NCBI RefSeq assembly: GCF_003946165.1
Contig: NZ_RHOI01000003.1
Span: 1-64,000 of the forward strand
DNA length: 64,000 nucleotides
From: Lacticaseibacillus baoqingensis
Lineage (GTDB): Bacteria; Bacillota; Bacilli; Lactobacillales; Lactobacillaceae
Direction: 5' to 3'
The notes beneath the pieces were generated by a model. That model saw only the letters and a list, made by a program, of their open reading frames with translations, had not been told where the DNA came from and searched no databases. The position numbers were made by a program, and so were the translations under genes. The first letter of the stretch is position 1; each line of letters opens with the position of its first letter. This document shows positions 24,477 through 33,044 of this stretch, one piece after another.

Positions 24477-24505
24477 TTGCATTATTCCTCACTGTATTTT
24501 AATAT
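24477..24505 (+). promoter_or_regulatory. Promoter of ilvE
   Basis: TTGCAT (24477-24482) and TAATAT (24500-24505) with a 17-base spacer, 41 bases before the start codon. Confidence 0.65.
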
Positions 24506-24546
24506 TTGTCTAATGTAATGCGACATACTTGAAAAGAGGATCACTT

Positions 24547-25569
24547 ATGACAGTTAATATTGATTGGAACAATCTTGGCTTCGAATACATGAATCTCCCT
24601 TACCGCTATATTTCTTATTGGAAAGACGGCCAGTGGGATGACGGCAAGTTGACCGACAACAACATGCTGACGATCAACGAAAGTTCACCGATCTTGCACT
24701 ATGGCCAAGGGGCTTTTGAAGGTTTGAAGGCTTACCGGACCAAATCAGGCAAGGTCCAACTCTTCCGAGTCGATCGCAATGCTAAGCGGATGCAAAATTC
24801 TGCCGATAAATTGTTGATGCCGCAAGTGCCTGTCGATAAGTTTATCGACGCCGCCAAGCAAGTAGCCAAGGCCAATGAAGAATATGTGCCGCCATATGGC
24901 ACCGGCGCAACTTTATACTTGCGCCCGATCTTGATTGGGATCGGTGAAAATATTGGCGTTTCTCCTGCCAAGGAATATCTGTTTACGATCTTTGCCATGC
25001 CTGTTGGCTCATACTTCAAAGGCGGCATGGTGCCGACTAAGTTCTTGGTGGCAGATAACTTTGACCGGGCAGCACATTTTGGTACTGGCGGCGCCAAAGT
25101 CGGCGGCAACTATGCCGCCAGCTTACAAGCCGGCAAGTATGCTCATGAACATGGCTATGGCGATGCGATCTACTTGGATCCGATCCATCATGAATACTTG
25201 GAAGAAGTCGGCAGTGCCAACTTCTTTGGGATCACCAAAGACGGCAAGCGTTTGTTGACGCCAAAGTCCCCTTCGATCTTGCCTAGTGTCACCAAGTATT
25301 CGATCCTTGACTTGGCTAAAACCCGTTTTGGGTTAGAAACTGAAGAAACTCAGATCTCCATTCACGACTTGGATCAATTCAGCGAAGCCGGTGCCTGTGG
25401 GACTGCTGCGGTCATCACACCGATCAAGAGCATCACTTATGGCGACGATGAATATACCTTTGGTGACGGTGAAATTGGCCCAATGACCCAAAAGATCTAT
25501 GACGAACTTACTGGGATCCAATTCGGTGATGTCAAGGCGCCAGAAGGCTGGATCTTCCCGATCGACTAG
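24547..25569 (+). CDS. ilvE: Branched-chain amino acid aminotransferase
   Basis: The 340-residue class IV PLP enzyme exchanges amino groups between Val, Leu, Ile and 2-oxoglutarate. It is of the eukaryote-like BcaT length class. Seen are GQGAFEGLKAYR (about residues 53-64), the catalytic Lys in GTGGAKVGGNYAASLQAG (about 179-196), EVGSANFFGI (about 217-226) and EAGACGTAAVITPI (about 279-292), which hold PLP phosphate and substrate carboxylate. I use ATG 24547 behind AAGAGGA. It is transcribed alone. A CodY-like site supports nutritional control. In lactobacilli this enzyme makes the ketoacids that give flavour compounds. Confidence 0.95.
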   Translation: MTVNIDWNNLGFEYMNLPYRYISYWKDGQWDDGKLTDNNMLTINESSPILHYGQGAFEGLKAYRTKSGKVQLFRVDRNAKRMQNSADKLLMPQVPVDKFIDAAKQVAKANEEYVPPYGTGATLYLRPILIGIGENIGVSPAKEYLFTIFAMPVGSYFKGGMVPTKFLVADNFDRAAHFGTGGAKVGGNYAASLQAGKYAHEHGYGDAIYLDPIHHEYLEEVGSANFFGITKDGKRLLTPKSPSILPSVTKYSILDLAKTRFGLETEETQISIHDLDQFSEAGACGTAAVITPIKSITYGDDEYTFGDGEIGPMTQKIYDELTGIQFGDVKAPEGWIFPID

Positions 25570-25583
25570 CATGATGATCACGT

Positions 25584-25625
25584 CACAAAAATAAGGTTGC
25601 GCAGCTGCGCAACCTTATTTTTGTG
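25584..25625. terminator. Perfect 42-base palindromic terminator
   Basis: CACAAAAATAAGGTTGCGCAG and its exact reverse complement, joined without a gap. It serves the convergent ilvE and yitT-like genes. Confidence 0.85.
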
Positions 25626-25643
25626 GCCTGTTGTTGACCCGAC

Positions 25644-26477
25644 TCACCCTAAACTGCCGCCATGCACTTCCGTGGCTTCCGTAGCGAGGATAAACGCAGC
25701 AGGATCTAACCGATGCACGTTATCGATCAAGTGCTTGAAGTCAGGCTGCTCCACCACGACCATCAACATCTCCATCGCCTGGCCGGAATACCCGCCAACC
25801 ACCGAATGCACCGTCAGGCCATAGTCGCTTTGATCACGGATAGCTGTTTTGATCAACGCCAGCTCGCTGCTCATGATATACACGGCTTTTTTCCGGTCAA
25901 ACCCAGTTTCAACATAAGTCATCACCAAGCTCGTCAACGCGATCGCCAAAACGGCCAAAATGAATGCTTCAACGCCTGAGACGAAAATATTGAACACACA
26001 CACGACCATGTCGATCGCAAACAAGCCGATGGCGGGCTTGAGGCCAAAATATCGCTTGAAGATCAATGGCGGCACCGTCGTCCCACCGCTAGACGCGTCG
26101 ATGCGGTAATTGATCGCGACCCCAATGGCAAACAAGACGCTGCCGACAATGACGGCCAACAGCCGATCAGACACGATCTGCACTTGCGGGATCACGGCTA
26201 ACATCAGGGGCAACACCAAGCTTCCGATCAAGATCCGCCGAGTCGTCGCTTGATCTAATAACCACCAGGCTAACGCCAACATGATGACATTGACGGCCAG
26301 TGTCGTCACCCCTACTGGGACTTGGAAGGCTTCTTGCACCAAGATCGCGATCCCAGTCGCCCCGCCGGCAGCGACGCCATGTGGGGCATAAAACCAGTTG
26401 ATGCTGACGGCGATCAACCCTAACGCCAGAAGCATCAAACTGCCGCGTCCAAGCGGCGTACGGAAAAATTTTTGCAT
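25644..26477 (-). CDS. YitT-family (DUF161/DUF2179) membrane protein
   Basis: The 277-residue protein has five or six N-terminal helices (about residues 10-185, with the sequence NWFYAPHGVAAGGATGIAIL near 27-46, a family hallmark) and a cytoplasmic C-terminal DUF2179 domain (about 190-270). Proteins of this family are widespread in Firmicutes and their transport role is unproven. It follows fbp by 39 bases without a visible terminator, so it may be the second gene of that operon. AAGAGGTG precedes the ATG. Confidence 0.85.
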   Translation of the reverse strand: MQKFFRTPLGRGSLMLLALGLIAVSINWFYAPHGVAAGGATGIAILVQEAFQVPVGVTTLAVNVIMLALAWWLLDQATTRRILIGSLVLPLMLAVIPQVQIVSDRLLAVIVGSVLFAIGVAINYRIDASSGGTTVPPLIFKRYFGLKPAIGLFAIDMVVCVFNIFVSGVEAFILAVLAIALTSLVMTYVETGFDRKKAVYIMSSELALIKTAIRDQSDYGLTVHSVVGGYSGQAMEMLMVVVEQPDFKHLIDNVHRLDPAAFILATEATEVHGGSLG

Positions 26478-26516
26478 AGGTCACCTCTTTTAATGGAATC
26501 CTTATCGATACAATAA

Positions 26517-28421
26517 TCATACCATACCTTGTAGGTCTGCCAACCGCGCCTTTAACGTTTTGATCTGGGCATTCAACTGGACCCCAATATCGGTTTCTGC
26601 CACTGTGCGCCGCTTGGCTTCAGTTTCCACCACCCGCTTGGTCGAAATGATATCGGTTAAATGCGCCAAGGCTTCTTGCTTGGATACGAATGGCTGATGC
26701 GTCACTAATTGCATCCCATATGAATTGTCCAACAAAGTGTAACCGCCAATGCCTGTCGTTTTTTGATACGGGCGCGAAAACCCGCCATCGATCACGAGCA
26801 TCTTTTTGTTGGCCATGATCGGCGACTTGCCTTTTTTCACTGGGGTGTGCCCATTGATCACATGGCCAAGATCCGGATCTAAGGCAAATGCCGTCAGTAA
26901 TTTGCGCACAAAGCCTTCTTCATGCCGTAGGTGATAATAAGCGTTGGGATGTTCTTCATGCGTTTCTGGCGCGGCGATGAAATAACGCTCAAACGTGGTC
27001 ATATCATGCTTGCCAAACAATGGGGAATGCGGACCGGTCCACAAATACCACAACAGATCCGTGGCCAGATCAGCTTGTTCTTTAGGATTGACATAGGCTA
27101 AGCGCAAATTGGCTTCAAGCATTTCAAACAACTGCCGCCCGGCATAGGTGGTGCCATTGATGGTCAACCCGATGAATTCTCCATTAGCGTCAACTGGGAC
27201 ACAGCCATGGATCAATAGATTATGGTTATACCGCAGATACATCCCCCCATTGGCGACTAAAAAGTCCATGTGGCGATGCAGTTTCTCCGAATGGGTAAAT
27301 GCTTTGACCAGCTGCTCGATCACCTGCGCTTCTTCCGGCAGCAAGGCGTAAGGGTCGCTGGCATCAACGGTTTGAAAACAGCCGTTTTCGATCGGATAGC
27401 GATGTCCATGACAAAAGATACTGCTGCGATCATTGCTGAGTTTATCCAGCATCAAGCGATGCTGCATTTCAAATTCAGGCCGCCGTTTGATCACGGGGCC
27501 TTCCAACTTGAATTGAATGATGGCGATGGCTTGATGGATCTTGGTGATCTCCAAGCGTTCATCTGCAGAAATGGCATCGGCGCCTTTTGGCCGAAAAGCG
27601 GGATTATCTTGGTAATAATGTTCTGCCAGCCGCGCTAAATGCCGTAAATTGATGCCATAACGGTCTTCAAGGATCCCCAAGTTGTTATAGCGGGCACAGA
27701 TCCGGACCAAATTGGCGATGCATAAGGGTGACCCAGCAGCGCCGCCAAGCCACAAGATGTCGTGGTTGCCCCATTGGATATCGACATGCTGCCGCTTGAT
27801 CAAGGCTTCCATGACCTGATCTGGCGCCGGACCACGATCGTAGATATCCCCAACGATATGGATATGATCAACGGTGAGATGTTGAATGGTCGTTGCAGTG
27901 GCAATGATCCAGTCATCTACTTGGCCTAAGGCGATCAAGTTGTTGATGATCGCCCAATAATAATCCAGCTTATCGGCATCATCTGCGGAGTTGTATAACA
28001 GTTCTTCTGTGATGTATACAAATGCAGGCGCCATGGCTTTGCGTACTTTTGAGCGGGTGTACTTCGTCGCTGTATAGGCCAATAAGCGTACCAATCGCTG
28101 CACCGTGGTCAAATACCACTGATTCAACTCATCTCCATGCAGCTGCTTGTGCCGGGCTTGCAGCCGCTCTTTAGGGTAGTAAACCAAAAAGGCCACTTCT
28201 TTAAGCGTCGTTTCCGTCATTTCGCCATGAAAGCACTCGCGGATCTTGGCTAAAACGTTGCCGCTGCCGTTTCTCAAGACGTGTTGGAACGCATTATACT
28301 CTCCATGGATATCGCTCATAAACGCCTCTGTGGGTTTAGGCAAGTGCATGATCGCGGTCAAGTTGATCAGTTCAGTAGTGATTTCTGGAATCGTTTGGTA
28401 AGGTGCCGTCGGGTCTGTCAT
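26517..28421 (-). CDS. fbp: Fructose-1,6-bisphosphatase class III
   Basis: The 634-residue protein is a Firmicute-type class III FBPase that hydrolyses fructose-1,6-bisphosphate for gluconeogenesis. It has the metallophosphatase motifs SDIHGEYNAF (about residues 36-45), GDIYDRGPAPD (about 190-200), WGNHD (about 219-223) and a C-terminal GHTPVKKGKSP with VIDGGFSRPYQKTTGIGGYTL. Length is close to B. subtilis Fbp (about 670). TGGAGGG precedes the ATG. A cre-like site lies about 67 bases upstream. Together with the PPDK at 42369 this window encodes two gluconeogenic enzymes. Confidence 0.95.
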   Translation of the reverse strand: MTDPTAPYQTIPEITTELINLTAIMHLPKPTEAFMSDIHGEYNAFQHVLRNGSGNVLAKIRECFHGEMTETTLKEVAFLVYYPKERLQARHKQLHGDELNQWYLTTVQRLVRLLAYTATKYTRSKVRKAMAPAFVYITEELLYNSADDADKLDYYWAIINNLIALGQVDDWIIATATTIQHLTVDHIHIVGDIYDRGPAPDQVMEALIKRQHVDIQWGNHDILWLGGAAGSPLCIANLVRICARYNNLGILEDRYGINLRHLARLAEHYYQDNPAFRPKGADAISADERLEITKIHQAIAIIQFKLEGPVIKRRPEFEMQHRLMLDKLSNDRSSIFCHGHRYPIENGCFQTVDASDPYALLPEEAQVIEQLVKAFTHSEKLHRHMDFLVANGGMYLRYNHNLLIHGCVPVDANGEFIGLTINGTTYAGRQLFEMLEANLRLAYVNPKEQADLATDLLWYLWTGPHSPLFGKHDMTTFERYFIAAPETHEEHPNAYYHLRHEEGFVRKLLTAFALDPDLGHVINGHTPVKKGKSPIMANKKMLVIDGGFSRPYQKTTGIGGYTLLDNSYGMQLVTHQPFVSKQEALAHLTDIISTKRVVETEAKRRTVAETDIGVQLNAQIKTLKARLADLQGMV

Positions 28422-28487
28422 CGAATCCCTCCATACAGGTAGACCAATTTTGTAAAACTGTGGTTATCGTAACATAAAAACGCCTTC

Positions 28488-28503
28488 AAGAAAACGTTTA
28501 CGA
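28488..28503. promoter_or_regulatory. cre-like site upstream of fbp
   Basis: AAGAAAACGTTTACGA fits the catabolite response element pattern around a central CG with two deviations at the outer positions. CcpA control is inferred. Confidence 0.3.
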
Positions 28504-28521
28504 CCGGTATCTTAACCAAAA

Positions 28522-28557
28522 TAAAAAAGGAACAGCTCCAAAAAGCTGTCCCTTTTT
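28522..28557 (-). terminator. Terminator of clpL
   Basis: Minus strand AAGGGACAGCTTTTTGGAGC... forms GGGACAGC/GCTGTTCC around a short loop, followed by six T residues. Confidence 0.85.
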
Positions 28558-28561
28558 AAGT

Positions 28562-30646
28562 TTAGGCCGCAGTGATCACGATATGGTCGTCGGCAACATC
28601 TGCTTTCAACGCCTTGACGGCTTGATGTTCCAAGTAAAAGTCTGTGACTTGATCACGGATCGCTTGTTCGATCACCCGCCGCAATGGCCGCGCCCCCATG
28701 GCTTCGTCATAACCTTGGGTGATCAGCCATTCCTTGGCCGCTTGGGTGACGGTCAACGAAATGTTTTTCTTCTCAAGCGTGGTTTGCACGGCTGTCAGCA
28801 TCAAGTCGACGATCTTGCCGAGGTCAGCTTTGGTCAAGTGCGAGAATTCGACGATCCCGTCGAAGCGATTGAGAAATTCCGGACGGAAGAATGGTGCTAA
28901 CTTAGTCTTCAAGTCGGTGTCGGCATCTTTTTTCCCGGTCAAAGCTTCATTGCCAAAGCCGGCGTTGGAGGTGGCAATAATGATCGTATTCTTAAAGTTG
29001 ACCACATTACCTTGCCCATCTGTCAAGCGGCCGTCATCCAGCACTTGCAGCAGTAAGGTCAGCACTTGCGGATCGGCTTTTTCGATTTCATCCAGCAACA
29101 CGATCGCATAAGGATTGCGACGGACTTTTTCGGTCAAGGTATTGCCGTTGTCTTCATAGCCAACATACCCGGCACTGGTGCCGATCAACTTGGAAACCGC
29201 GGTGCGATCACTGTATTCCGACATATCCAAGCGAATGATCGCGTCTTTATTGCCAAACATGTCCAAAGCTAACTGCTTGGCCAGTTCAGTTTTGCCGACG
29301 CCGGTTGGCCCGACAAACAAGAAGCTGCCGATCGGCCGGTCGCCTTCATCAAAGCCGGCACGGTTGCGCCGGATCGCCTTAGCCACCATGTTGACGGCTT
29401 CATCTTGCCCGATCACTTTGTTGCGCAAGCGCTTGCCGATGCCTTGGAGCCGCTGGATGTCATTAGCCCCGAGCTGCGCCACCGGGATCCCGGTCAAGCG
29501 TTCCACGGCTTGGGCGACATCGTTAGGCGTAGCCGTGACTGGCTGGTCATCATGATCGTCATCCAAGCGGCTTTGAGCCTGCGCCAATTCTTGTTTCAAT
29601 TGCGCGGCTTTTTCAAAATCTTCCCGCTTAGCGGCGGCGTCTTTTTGCGCGGTCAAATCTTTGATCTGCTTATCTAACGCCACTTTGTCCACGACTGGAT
29701 GCTTTGCCGCTAAGTGCGCTGCGGTCATGTCCAATAAGTCGATCGCTTTATCCGGCAGCGTCCGCTGCGGCAAATACTGAACAGAGTAGTCGATACATGC
29801 TTTGAGCACTGCGTCTGGCAGCGTCACATGATGATGTTGTTCGTAAAGCTTCCGCAAGCCTTGTAAGATCTGCAAAGTCGTTTCTGGAGAAGGTTCATTC
29901 ACAGTAATATCATTAAACCGCCGTGCTAACGCAGTATCTTTCATGATCGTGTTGCGATATTCATCTTGCGTCGTGGCGCCGATCACGGTTAGATCGCCGC
30001 GCGACAAAGCAGGCTTGATAATATCGGCCAACCCTTTACTGCCGCCTTCACCGGTAGCGCCGGCGCCAAGGATCTGGTGGATCTCATCAAAGAACAAGAT
30101 CACATTGCCTGCTTTTTTGACTGCTTGCACGAGCTCTTGGATGTTTTGTTCAAACGCACCGCGATATTGTGTCCCGGCTTCGAGATTGGCCAAATCGATC
30201 GAATAGATCTGCTTGTCGCGCAACGCTTCTGGCACATTACCGGCAACGATCGCTTGGGCCAACCCTTCAACGATCGCGGTTTTACCCACACCTGCATCCC
30301 CGACTAAGATCGGATTATTCTTGATCCGGCGGCTGAGGACTTCTGCAGTTTCTTGGATCTCTTGATCCCGGCCAATGACCGGATCAAGCAAGCCGTCTTT
30401 AGCCGCTTGCGTCAAGTTGCGCCCTAATTTTTCAAGAATGCTCTTTTGCTTTGGCGCTTGCGTCGCCACTGGAATATCGTGGCCTTGCTGGCCTTGTTGC
30501 GCTTGCAGTTGCGCGACTTCTTCAGGCGTTAGCTCATGGCCATTGACCACATACCGCCTTTGCCCGCTGCCATCCATGTGATGCATCAATTGATCAAAGA
30601 AATCATCCATACCATTATTGAAAAATGGATCGTTAAAAGTTGCCAT
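28562..30646 (-). CDS. clpL: Clp-family ATPase ClpL (heat-shock chaperone)
   Basis: The 694-residue Hsp100 chaperone disaggregates proteins in the cytoplasm. It has a short, Gln-rich, Asn/Phe-rich N-terminus (about 1-65), no ClpC/ClpA double N-domain, AAA-1 with GDAGVGKT (116-123), a UVR-like middle helix [15 protein letters not shown] (about 340-354) and AAA-2 with GPTGVGKT (446-453). The LGF/IGF-type ClpP loop was not seen, which fits ClpL acting without ClpP. I choose ATG 30646, at proper distance from GGGAGG. A perfect CIRCE covers its promoter, so HrcA is the likely repressor. The 5' UTR has a terminator-like hairpin and a hairpin touching the ribosome site. Confidence 0.93.
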   Translation of the reverse strand: MATFNDPFFNNGMDDFFDQLMHHMDGSGQRRYVVNGHELTPEEVAQLQAQQGQQGHDIPVATQAPKQKSILEKLGRNLTQAAKDGLLDPVIGRDQEIQETAEVLSRRIKNNPILVGDAGVGKTAIVEGLAQAIVAGNVPEALRDKQIYSIDLANLEAGTQYRGAFEQNIQELVQAVKKAGNVILFFDEIHQILGAGATGEGGSKGLADIIKPALSRGDLTVIGATTQDEYRNTIMKDTALARRFNDITVNEPSPETTLQILQGLRKLYEQHHHVTLPDAVLKACIDYSVQYLPQRTLPDKAIDLLDMTAAHLAAKHPVVDKVALDKQIKDLTAQKDAAAKREDFEKAAQLKQELAQAQSRLDDDHDDQPVTATPNDVAQAVERLTGIPVAQLGANDIQRLQGIGKRLRNKVIGQDEAVNMVAKAIRRNRAGFDEGDRPIGSFLFVGPTGVGKTELAKQLALDMFGNKDAIIRLDMSEYSDRTAVSKLIGTSAGYVGYEDNGNTLTEKVRRNPYAIVLLDEIEKADPQVLTLLLQVLDDGRLTDGQGNVVNFKNTIIIATSNAGFGNEALTGKKDADTDLKTKLAPFFRPEFLNRFDGIVEFSHLTKADLGKIVDLMLTAVQTTLEKKNISLTVTQAAKEWLITQGYDEAMGARPLRRVIEQAIRDQVTDFYLEHQAVKALKADVADDHIVITAA

Positions 30647-30661
30647 ACTCATACCTCCCAA

Positions 30662-30678
30662 CACGTACCTGGTACGTG
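30662..30678 (-). promoter_or_regulatory. Hairpin beside the clpL ribosome site
   Basis: CACGTACC-A-GGTACGTG is a perfect 8-bp stem ending three bases before TTGGGAGG. It does not include the ribosome site itself but would stack next to it. Confidence 0.45.
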
Positions 30679-30696
30679 AGCCTGATGCAACGGCGC

Positions 30697-30728
30697 TAAA
30701 AAAGCACCGCAGACTGACAGCGATGCTT
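30697..30728 (-). terminator. Terminator-like hairpin inside the clpL 5' UTR
   Basis: On the minus strand AAGCATCGC pairs with GCGGTGCTT (one U-G, 9-base loop) and runs into six T residues, between the promoter (about 30770) and the start codon (30646). This is a possible attenuator. Confidence 0.6.
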
Positions 30729-30773
30729 CCTTGCTATGGTCGGACCGCTGTGGTCTTCTTGTTTACATAATAT

Positions 30774-30814
30774 ATTATCACACCCTTTTAGCACTCTGTC
30801 AAGTAGAGTGCTAA
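30774..30814 (-). promoter_or_regulatory. clpL promoter with CIRCE (HrcA) operator
   Basis: TTAGCACTC-N9-GAGTGCTAA (30788-30814) is a perfect CIRCE. Its spacer contains the -35 TTGACA (30797-30802), with the -10 GATAAT at 30774-30779 and 17 bases between. HrcA binding would block RNA polymerase directly. No CtsR heptamer repeat is visible. Confidence 0.92.
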
Positions 30815-30827
30815 TTTTTTGCAAATT

Positions 30828-30857
30828 AAAAACGCGGCCAACGCTCAGCCGCGTTTT
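30828..30857 (-). terminator. Terminator of nothing annotated upstream on plus; fits the minus-strand lipoprotein gene
   Basis: Minus strand AAAACGCGGC/GCCGCGTTTTT with a 9-base loop, located 30 bases past the stop of the lipoprotein gene ending at 30887. Confidence 0.8.
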
Positions 30858-30886
30858 AGCATGCCTTTTCAAAGGCCAGATCCCAA

Positions 30887-31747
30887 TCAGTTTAATTGCC
30901 GTGACGGACCAGTAGCGGCACCGCCGACGGTCACCACTGACCCATCATAATGCACGATCACATCAGCAAACGTCATCTTGGGACCGACCTGCCAGCCATC
31001 AGCCACTGGTCTGGCACGCAAGGCACTGGCGGCAGTGTTCAGCAATGGTGCCGCGATCGCTATGGCTTGATCGGCGCTATTGATCACATGTGCCGGCGTA
31101 CTGCTGCTGTCTTGCGCAGGCTGACTAGAAGCAGCTGGCGCTGGCTGACTGCTTGACACACTGGCGGCAGACGATTGACTGGATGCACTGGCAGCAGGCG
31201 CACTAGCAGCCGGCGTCGAGGCTTTAGCCGCTTGATTTTTCGCGATCAACGTTTGATCGGTGCGATTCTTCGACGTGGCCCCTCCCGCTTTATCCGCTTG
31301 GAAACTGTAGGCTAATAGATAATCACGATTTAGATAACAAAATTCTCCCGCCCCGGTAAAGTTAGCGGCAGTTGCGGCAAACAACCCAGTCACCGTTTTT
31401 CTTTGCTTCGGTGCGATCGTCAAAGTCCCTGTTTTCGTGGATTTGATCGGTGCAGCGCCGACAGCTGGGCTCAAAAGAAATTTGCTTTGATCGAATTCGA
31501 CGCGCTTATTCGTGTCATTGGCCACGGTCATATCCACTAAATAATGGCCATGTGCCTGTGTCTCGTCTGCGATCGCTTTAAAGGTAAAGCTTACTTGATG
31601 TTGCTGGGCCACACTTAATTGATGATAATATATGCTTGCCACTTGCGATTGTGACTGCGATTGGGACTGCTTTTGGCTGGTCGGCTTTGCCCCACAACCG
31701 ATCAATCCCAAAGCTAAGACACCGACGATCAATCCTTGTTTAAACAT
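30887..31747 (-). CDS. Lipoprotein with Ig-like (DUF4352-type) domain and Ser/Ala-rich region
   Basis: The 286-residue protein starts MFKQGLIVGVLALGLIGCGA with lipobox LIGC (Cys at 18). A beta-rich domain (about residues 40-145) with VTFTFKAI-like strands, QSKFLLSPAVG and TLTIAPKQRKTVTGLF resembles the telomere-repeat-factor-like Ig fold of DUF4352 lipoproteins. A disordered Ser/Ala/Gln stretch follows (about 160-225), then a short C-terminal domain (about 230-286) ending ATGPSRQLN. Start at ATG 31747 is preceded by GGAAGGCGG. Function is unknown; surface exposure is predicted. Confidence 0.65.
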   Translation of the reverse strand: MFKQGLIVGVLALGLIGCGAKPTSQKQSQSQSQSQVASIYYHQLSVAQQHQVSFTFKAIADETQAHGHYLVDMTVANDTNKRVEFDQSKFLLSPAVGAAPIKSTKTGTLTIAPKQRKTVTGLFAATAANFTGAGEFCYLNRDYLLAYSFQADKAGGATSKNRTDQTLIAKNQAAKASTPAASAPAASASSQSSAASVSSSQPAPAASSQPAQDSSSTPAHVINSADQAIAIAAPLLNTAASALRARPVADGWQVGPKMTFADVIVHYDGSVVTVGGAATGPSRQLN

Positions 31748-31831
31748 CTTTTTCCGCCTTCCATTAATCACACTAATTGCGATTATAGGCGCCTGTTCAA
31801 CAGCTATCAAACTCAAATCGCAAGCCGCCAC

Positions 31832-31884
31832 AAAAACGCCTGGGCGACGATCCCATTGACGGATCGTGACTCCCAGACGCTTTT
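31832..31884 (-). terminator. Terminator of queT
   Basis: Minus strand CGTCTGGGAG-TCACGATCC pairs with GGATCGTCG-CCCAGGCG, followed by TTTTTG. It starts 9 bases after the queT stop. Confidence 0.85.
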
Positions 31885-31892
31885 GGTGATGA

Positions 31893-32393
31893 TTATTTAT
31901 CTAATGGCAAAACGGCCAAGACTCCGCGCATCAACACGGCCCCGATCCCCATGGAAATGGCTTCGCCTAACGCGATCGACGCGTAACTAGGCCAAAATGG
32001 GATATGATTAACGATTGCCAACTGGCCGGCGACGGTGAACATCGACGCGGTAAACAACGTCCCCATGATCAAAAACTTCAACCAGCGCCGCTTAGTCTTA
32101 CCCGCTAACCACCGGCTCAGCAGTAAAAAGACCAAAGTCCCGATCGTCCCCACTGGCACGTCGATCAGCCACGTGGGACTAAAACAATTGGCAATAAAAA
32201 CACCCAGTGTCACTGCCCAGAGATATCGCTTTTTAAACAAAGCGAGGTAATTCAACATCTCCGAAAACCTGACTTGAACGACCCCGTATGATAATGGGGC
32301 AAAAACCACTGTCAGCACGACATAAATGCCGGCAATGATCGCGATCTGAGTCAAGTGTAGCCATGAACTGCGTGTATTAGTTGTGGTTTGCAT
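31893..32393 (-). CDS. queT: QueT-family queuosine-precursor (preQ1) transporter
   Basis: The 166-residue S-component-like membrane protein has five to six helices and the QueT (COG4708) signature VVFAPLSYGVVQVRFSEMLN (split, about residues 27-46) and NCFSPTWLIDVPVGTIGTL (about 69-87). It imports a queuosine precursor through an ECF energising module encoded elsewhere. The ATG at 32393 is preceded by AAAGGAG, which is part of a preQ1-II riboswitch, so translation should fall when preQ1 is abundant. Confidence 0.92.
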   Translation of the reverse strand: MQTTTNTRSSWLHLTQIAIIAGIYVVLTVVFAPLSYGVVQVRFSEMLNYLALFKKRYLWAVTLGVFIANCFSPTWLIDVPVGTIGTLVFLLLSRWLAGKTKRRWLKFLIMGTLFTASMFTVAGQLAIVNHIPFWPSYASIALGEAISMGIGAVLMRGVLAVLPLDK

Positions 32394-32398
32394 ATATG

Positions 32399-32460
32399 TT
32401 CTCCTTTATAACCAGACGGTTAGTGATAACTGCGACCAAAGGATCATAAGTGTCGCAGTG
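32399..32460 (-). promoter_or_regulatory. preQ1-II (COG4708) riboswitch of queT
   Basis: The minus strand shows P2 CTGCGAC/GTCGCAG, whose loop carries CCTTT complementary to the ribosome site AAAGGAG (the pseudoknot), then a linker and a small P4 hairpin AACC-GTCT-GGTT just before the ribosome site. This is the order of elements in the class II preQ1 aptamer (P2, P4, pseudoknot P3). Gene context agrees. Confidence 0.85.
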
Positions 32461-32507
32461 AGCGGATAACGAATCCAACTCATTTAATTTTTAACAGAGC
32501 GAGCACC

Positions 32508-32549
32508 GCGCTTTTAGGGGGGTGGATAAGGGCGCCTGGCATTGTGCGG
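32508..32549. repeat. 42-bp direct repeat, copy 1 (DnaA-box-like core)
   Basis: Identical to 32630-32671 at 40 of 42 positions. The core GGTGGATAA (32521-32529) is one mismatch from the DnaA box TGTGGATAA, followed by GGGCGCCTGGCATTGTGCGG. Confidence 0.8.
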
Positions 32550-32629
32550 CGCAGCCGTGCGGTGCCGGGATCACTTAGCTGCAACCCCGTTGCGGTGCGC
32601 AGCTCGACTATAAAACAAAGCGTTGCCCC

Positions 32630-32671
32630 GCGCATTTAGGGGTGTGGATAAGGGCGCCTGGCATTGTGCGG
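32630..32671. repeat. 42-bp direct repeat, copy 2 (perfect DnaA box)
   Basis: Second copy, 122 bases from the first, with TGTGGATAA (32643-32651), a perfect match to the DnaA-box consensus TTATCCACA on the other strand. The spacer between copies (32550-32629) is GC-rich and holds several GCGG and GCAGC blocks but no ORF. Confidence 0.8.
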
Positions 32672-32677
32672 TTTTGC

Positions 32678-33040
32678 CTACAGCCGCTTATGCCGATACT
32701 TGACCCATAAGATCACACCCGTCACCAGCACCGACACGCCGCCTTGAATAGCCAAATCTTGATAGCAGTCATGAAAACCCAGCCCCAAGACACAAGCCGC
32801 TATAGGCAGCAGCAATGTGGCTAACTCCACGGATCGCCGCTGCTTTTGCCAAAATGCGGCATACACGATCCCGGCAAGCATGAACAGCGCCCCCGAAACG
32901 ACGCCCACAAAATTGACCGGATCAGCGGCGCCTAAAGCATGGCTGAACATGGCGGTCAAAGACGCCAGCCAAAATAGCGACAAACCGGTCAAAATATCCA
33001 TGACCCCTAAGAGTAATTGGGCATAACGAATCATTTTCAT
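32678..33040 (-). CDS. Small four-helix membrane protein, unknown
   Basis: A 120-residue protein with four hydrophobic segments (about residues 7-28, 42-62, 70-88 and 96-114) and a basic end (KYRHKRL). Start at ATG 33040 after GAGG, four bases downstream of the SDR stop codon, so it is the third gene of the DUF2829-SDR operon. No family is recognised and no terminator is visible after it; the DnaA-box repeat follows within seven bases. Confidence 0.6.
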   Translation of the reverse strand: MKMIRYAQLLLGVMDILTGLSLFWLASLTAMFSHALGAADPVNFVGVVSGALFMLAGIVYAAFWQKQRRSVELATLLLPIAACVLGLGFHDCYQDLAIQGGVSVLVTGVILWVKYRHKRL

Positions 33041-33044
33041 GACC

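Noticed and set aside
30720-30814. CtsR operator at clpL
   Set aside because: No tandem GGTCAAA heptamers are seen; the perfect CIRCE accounts for heat control.
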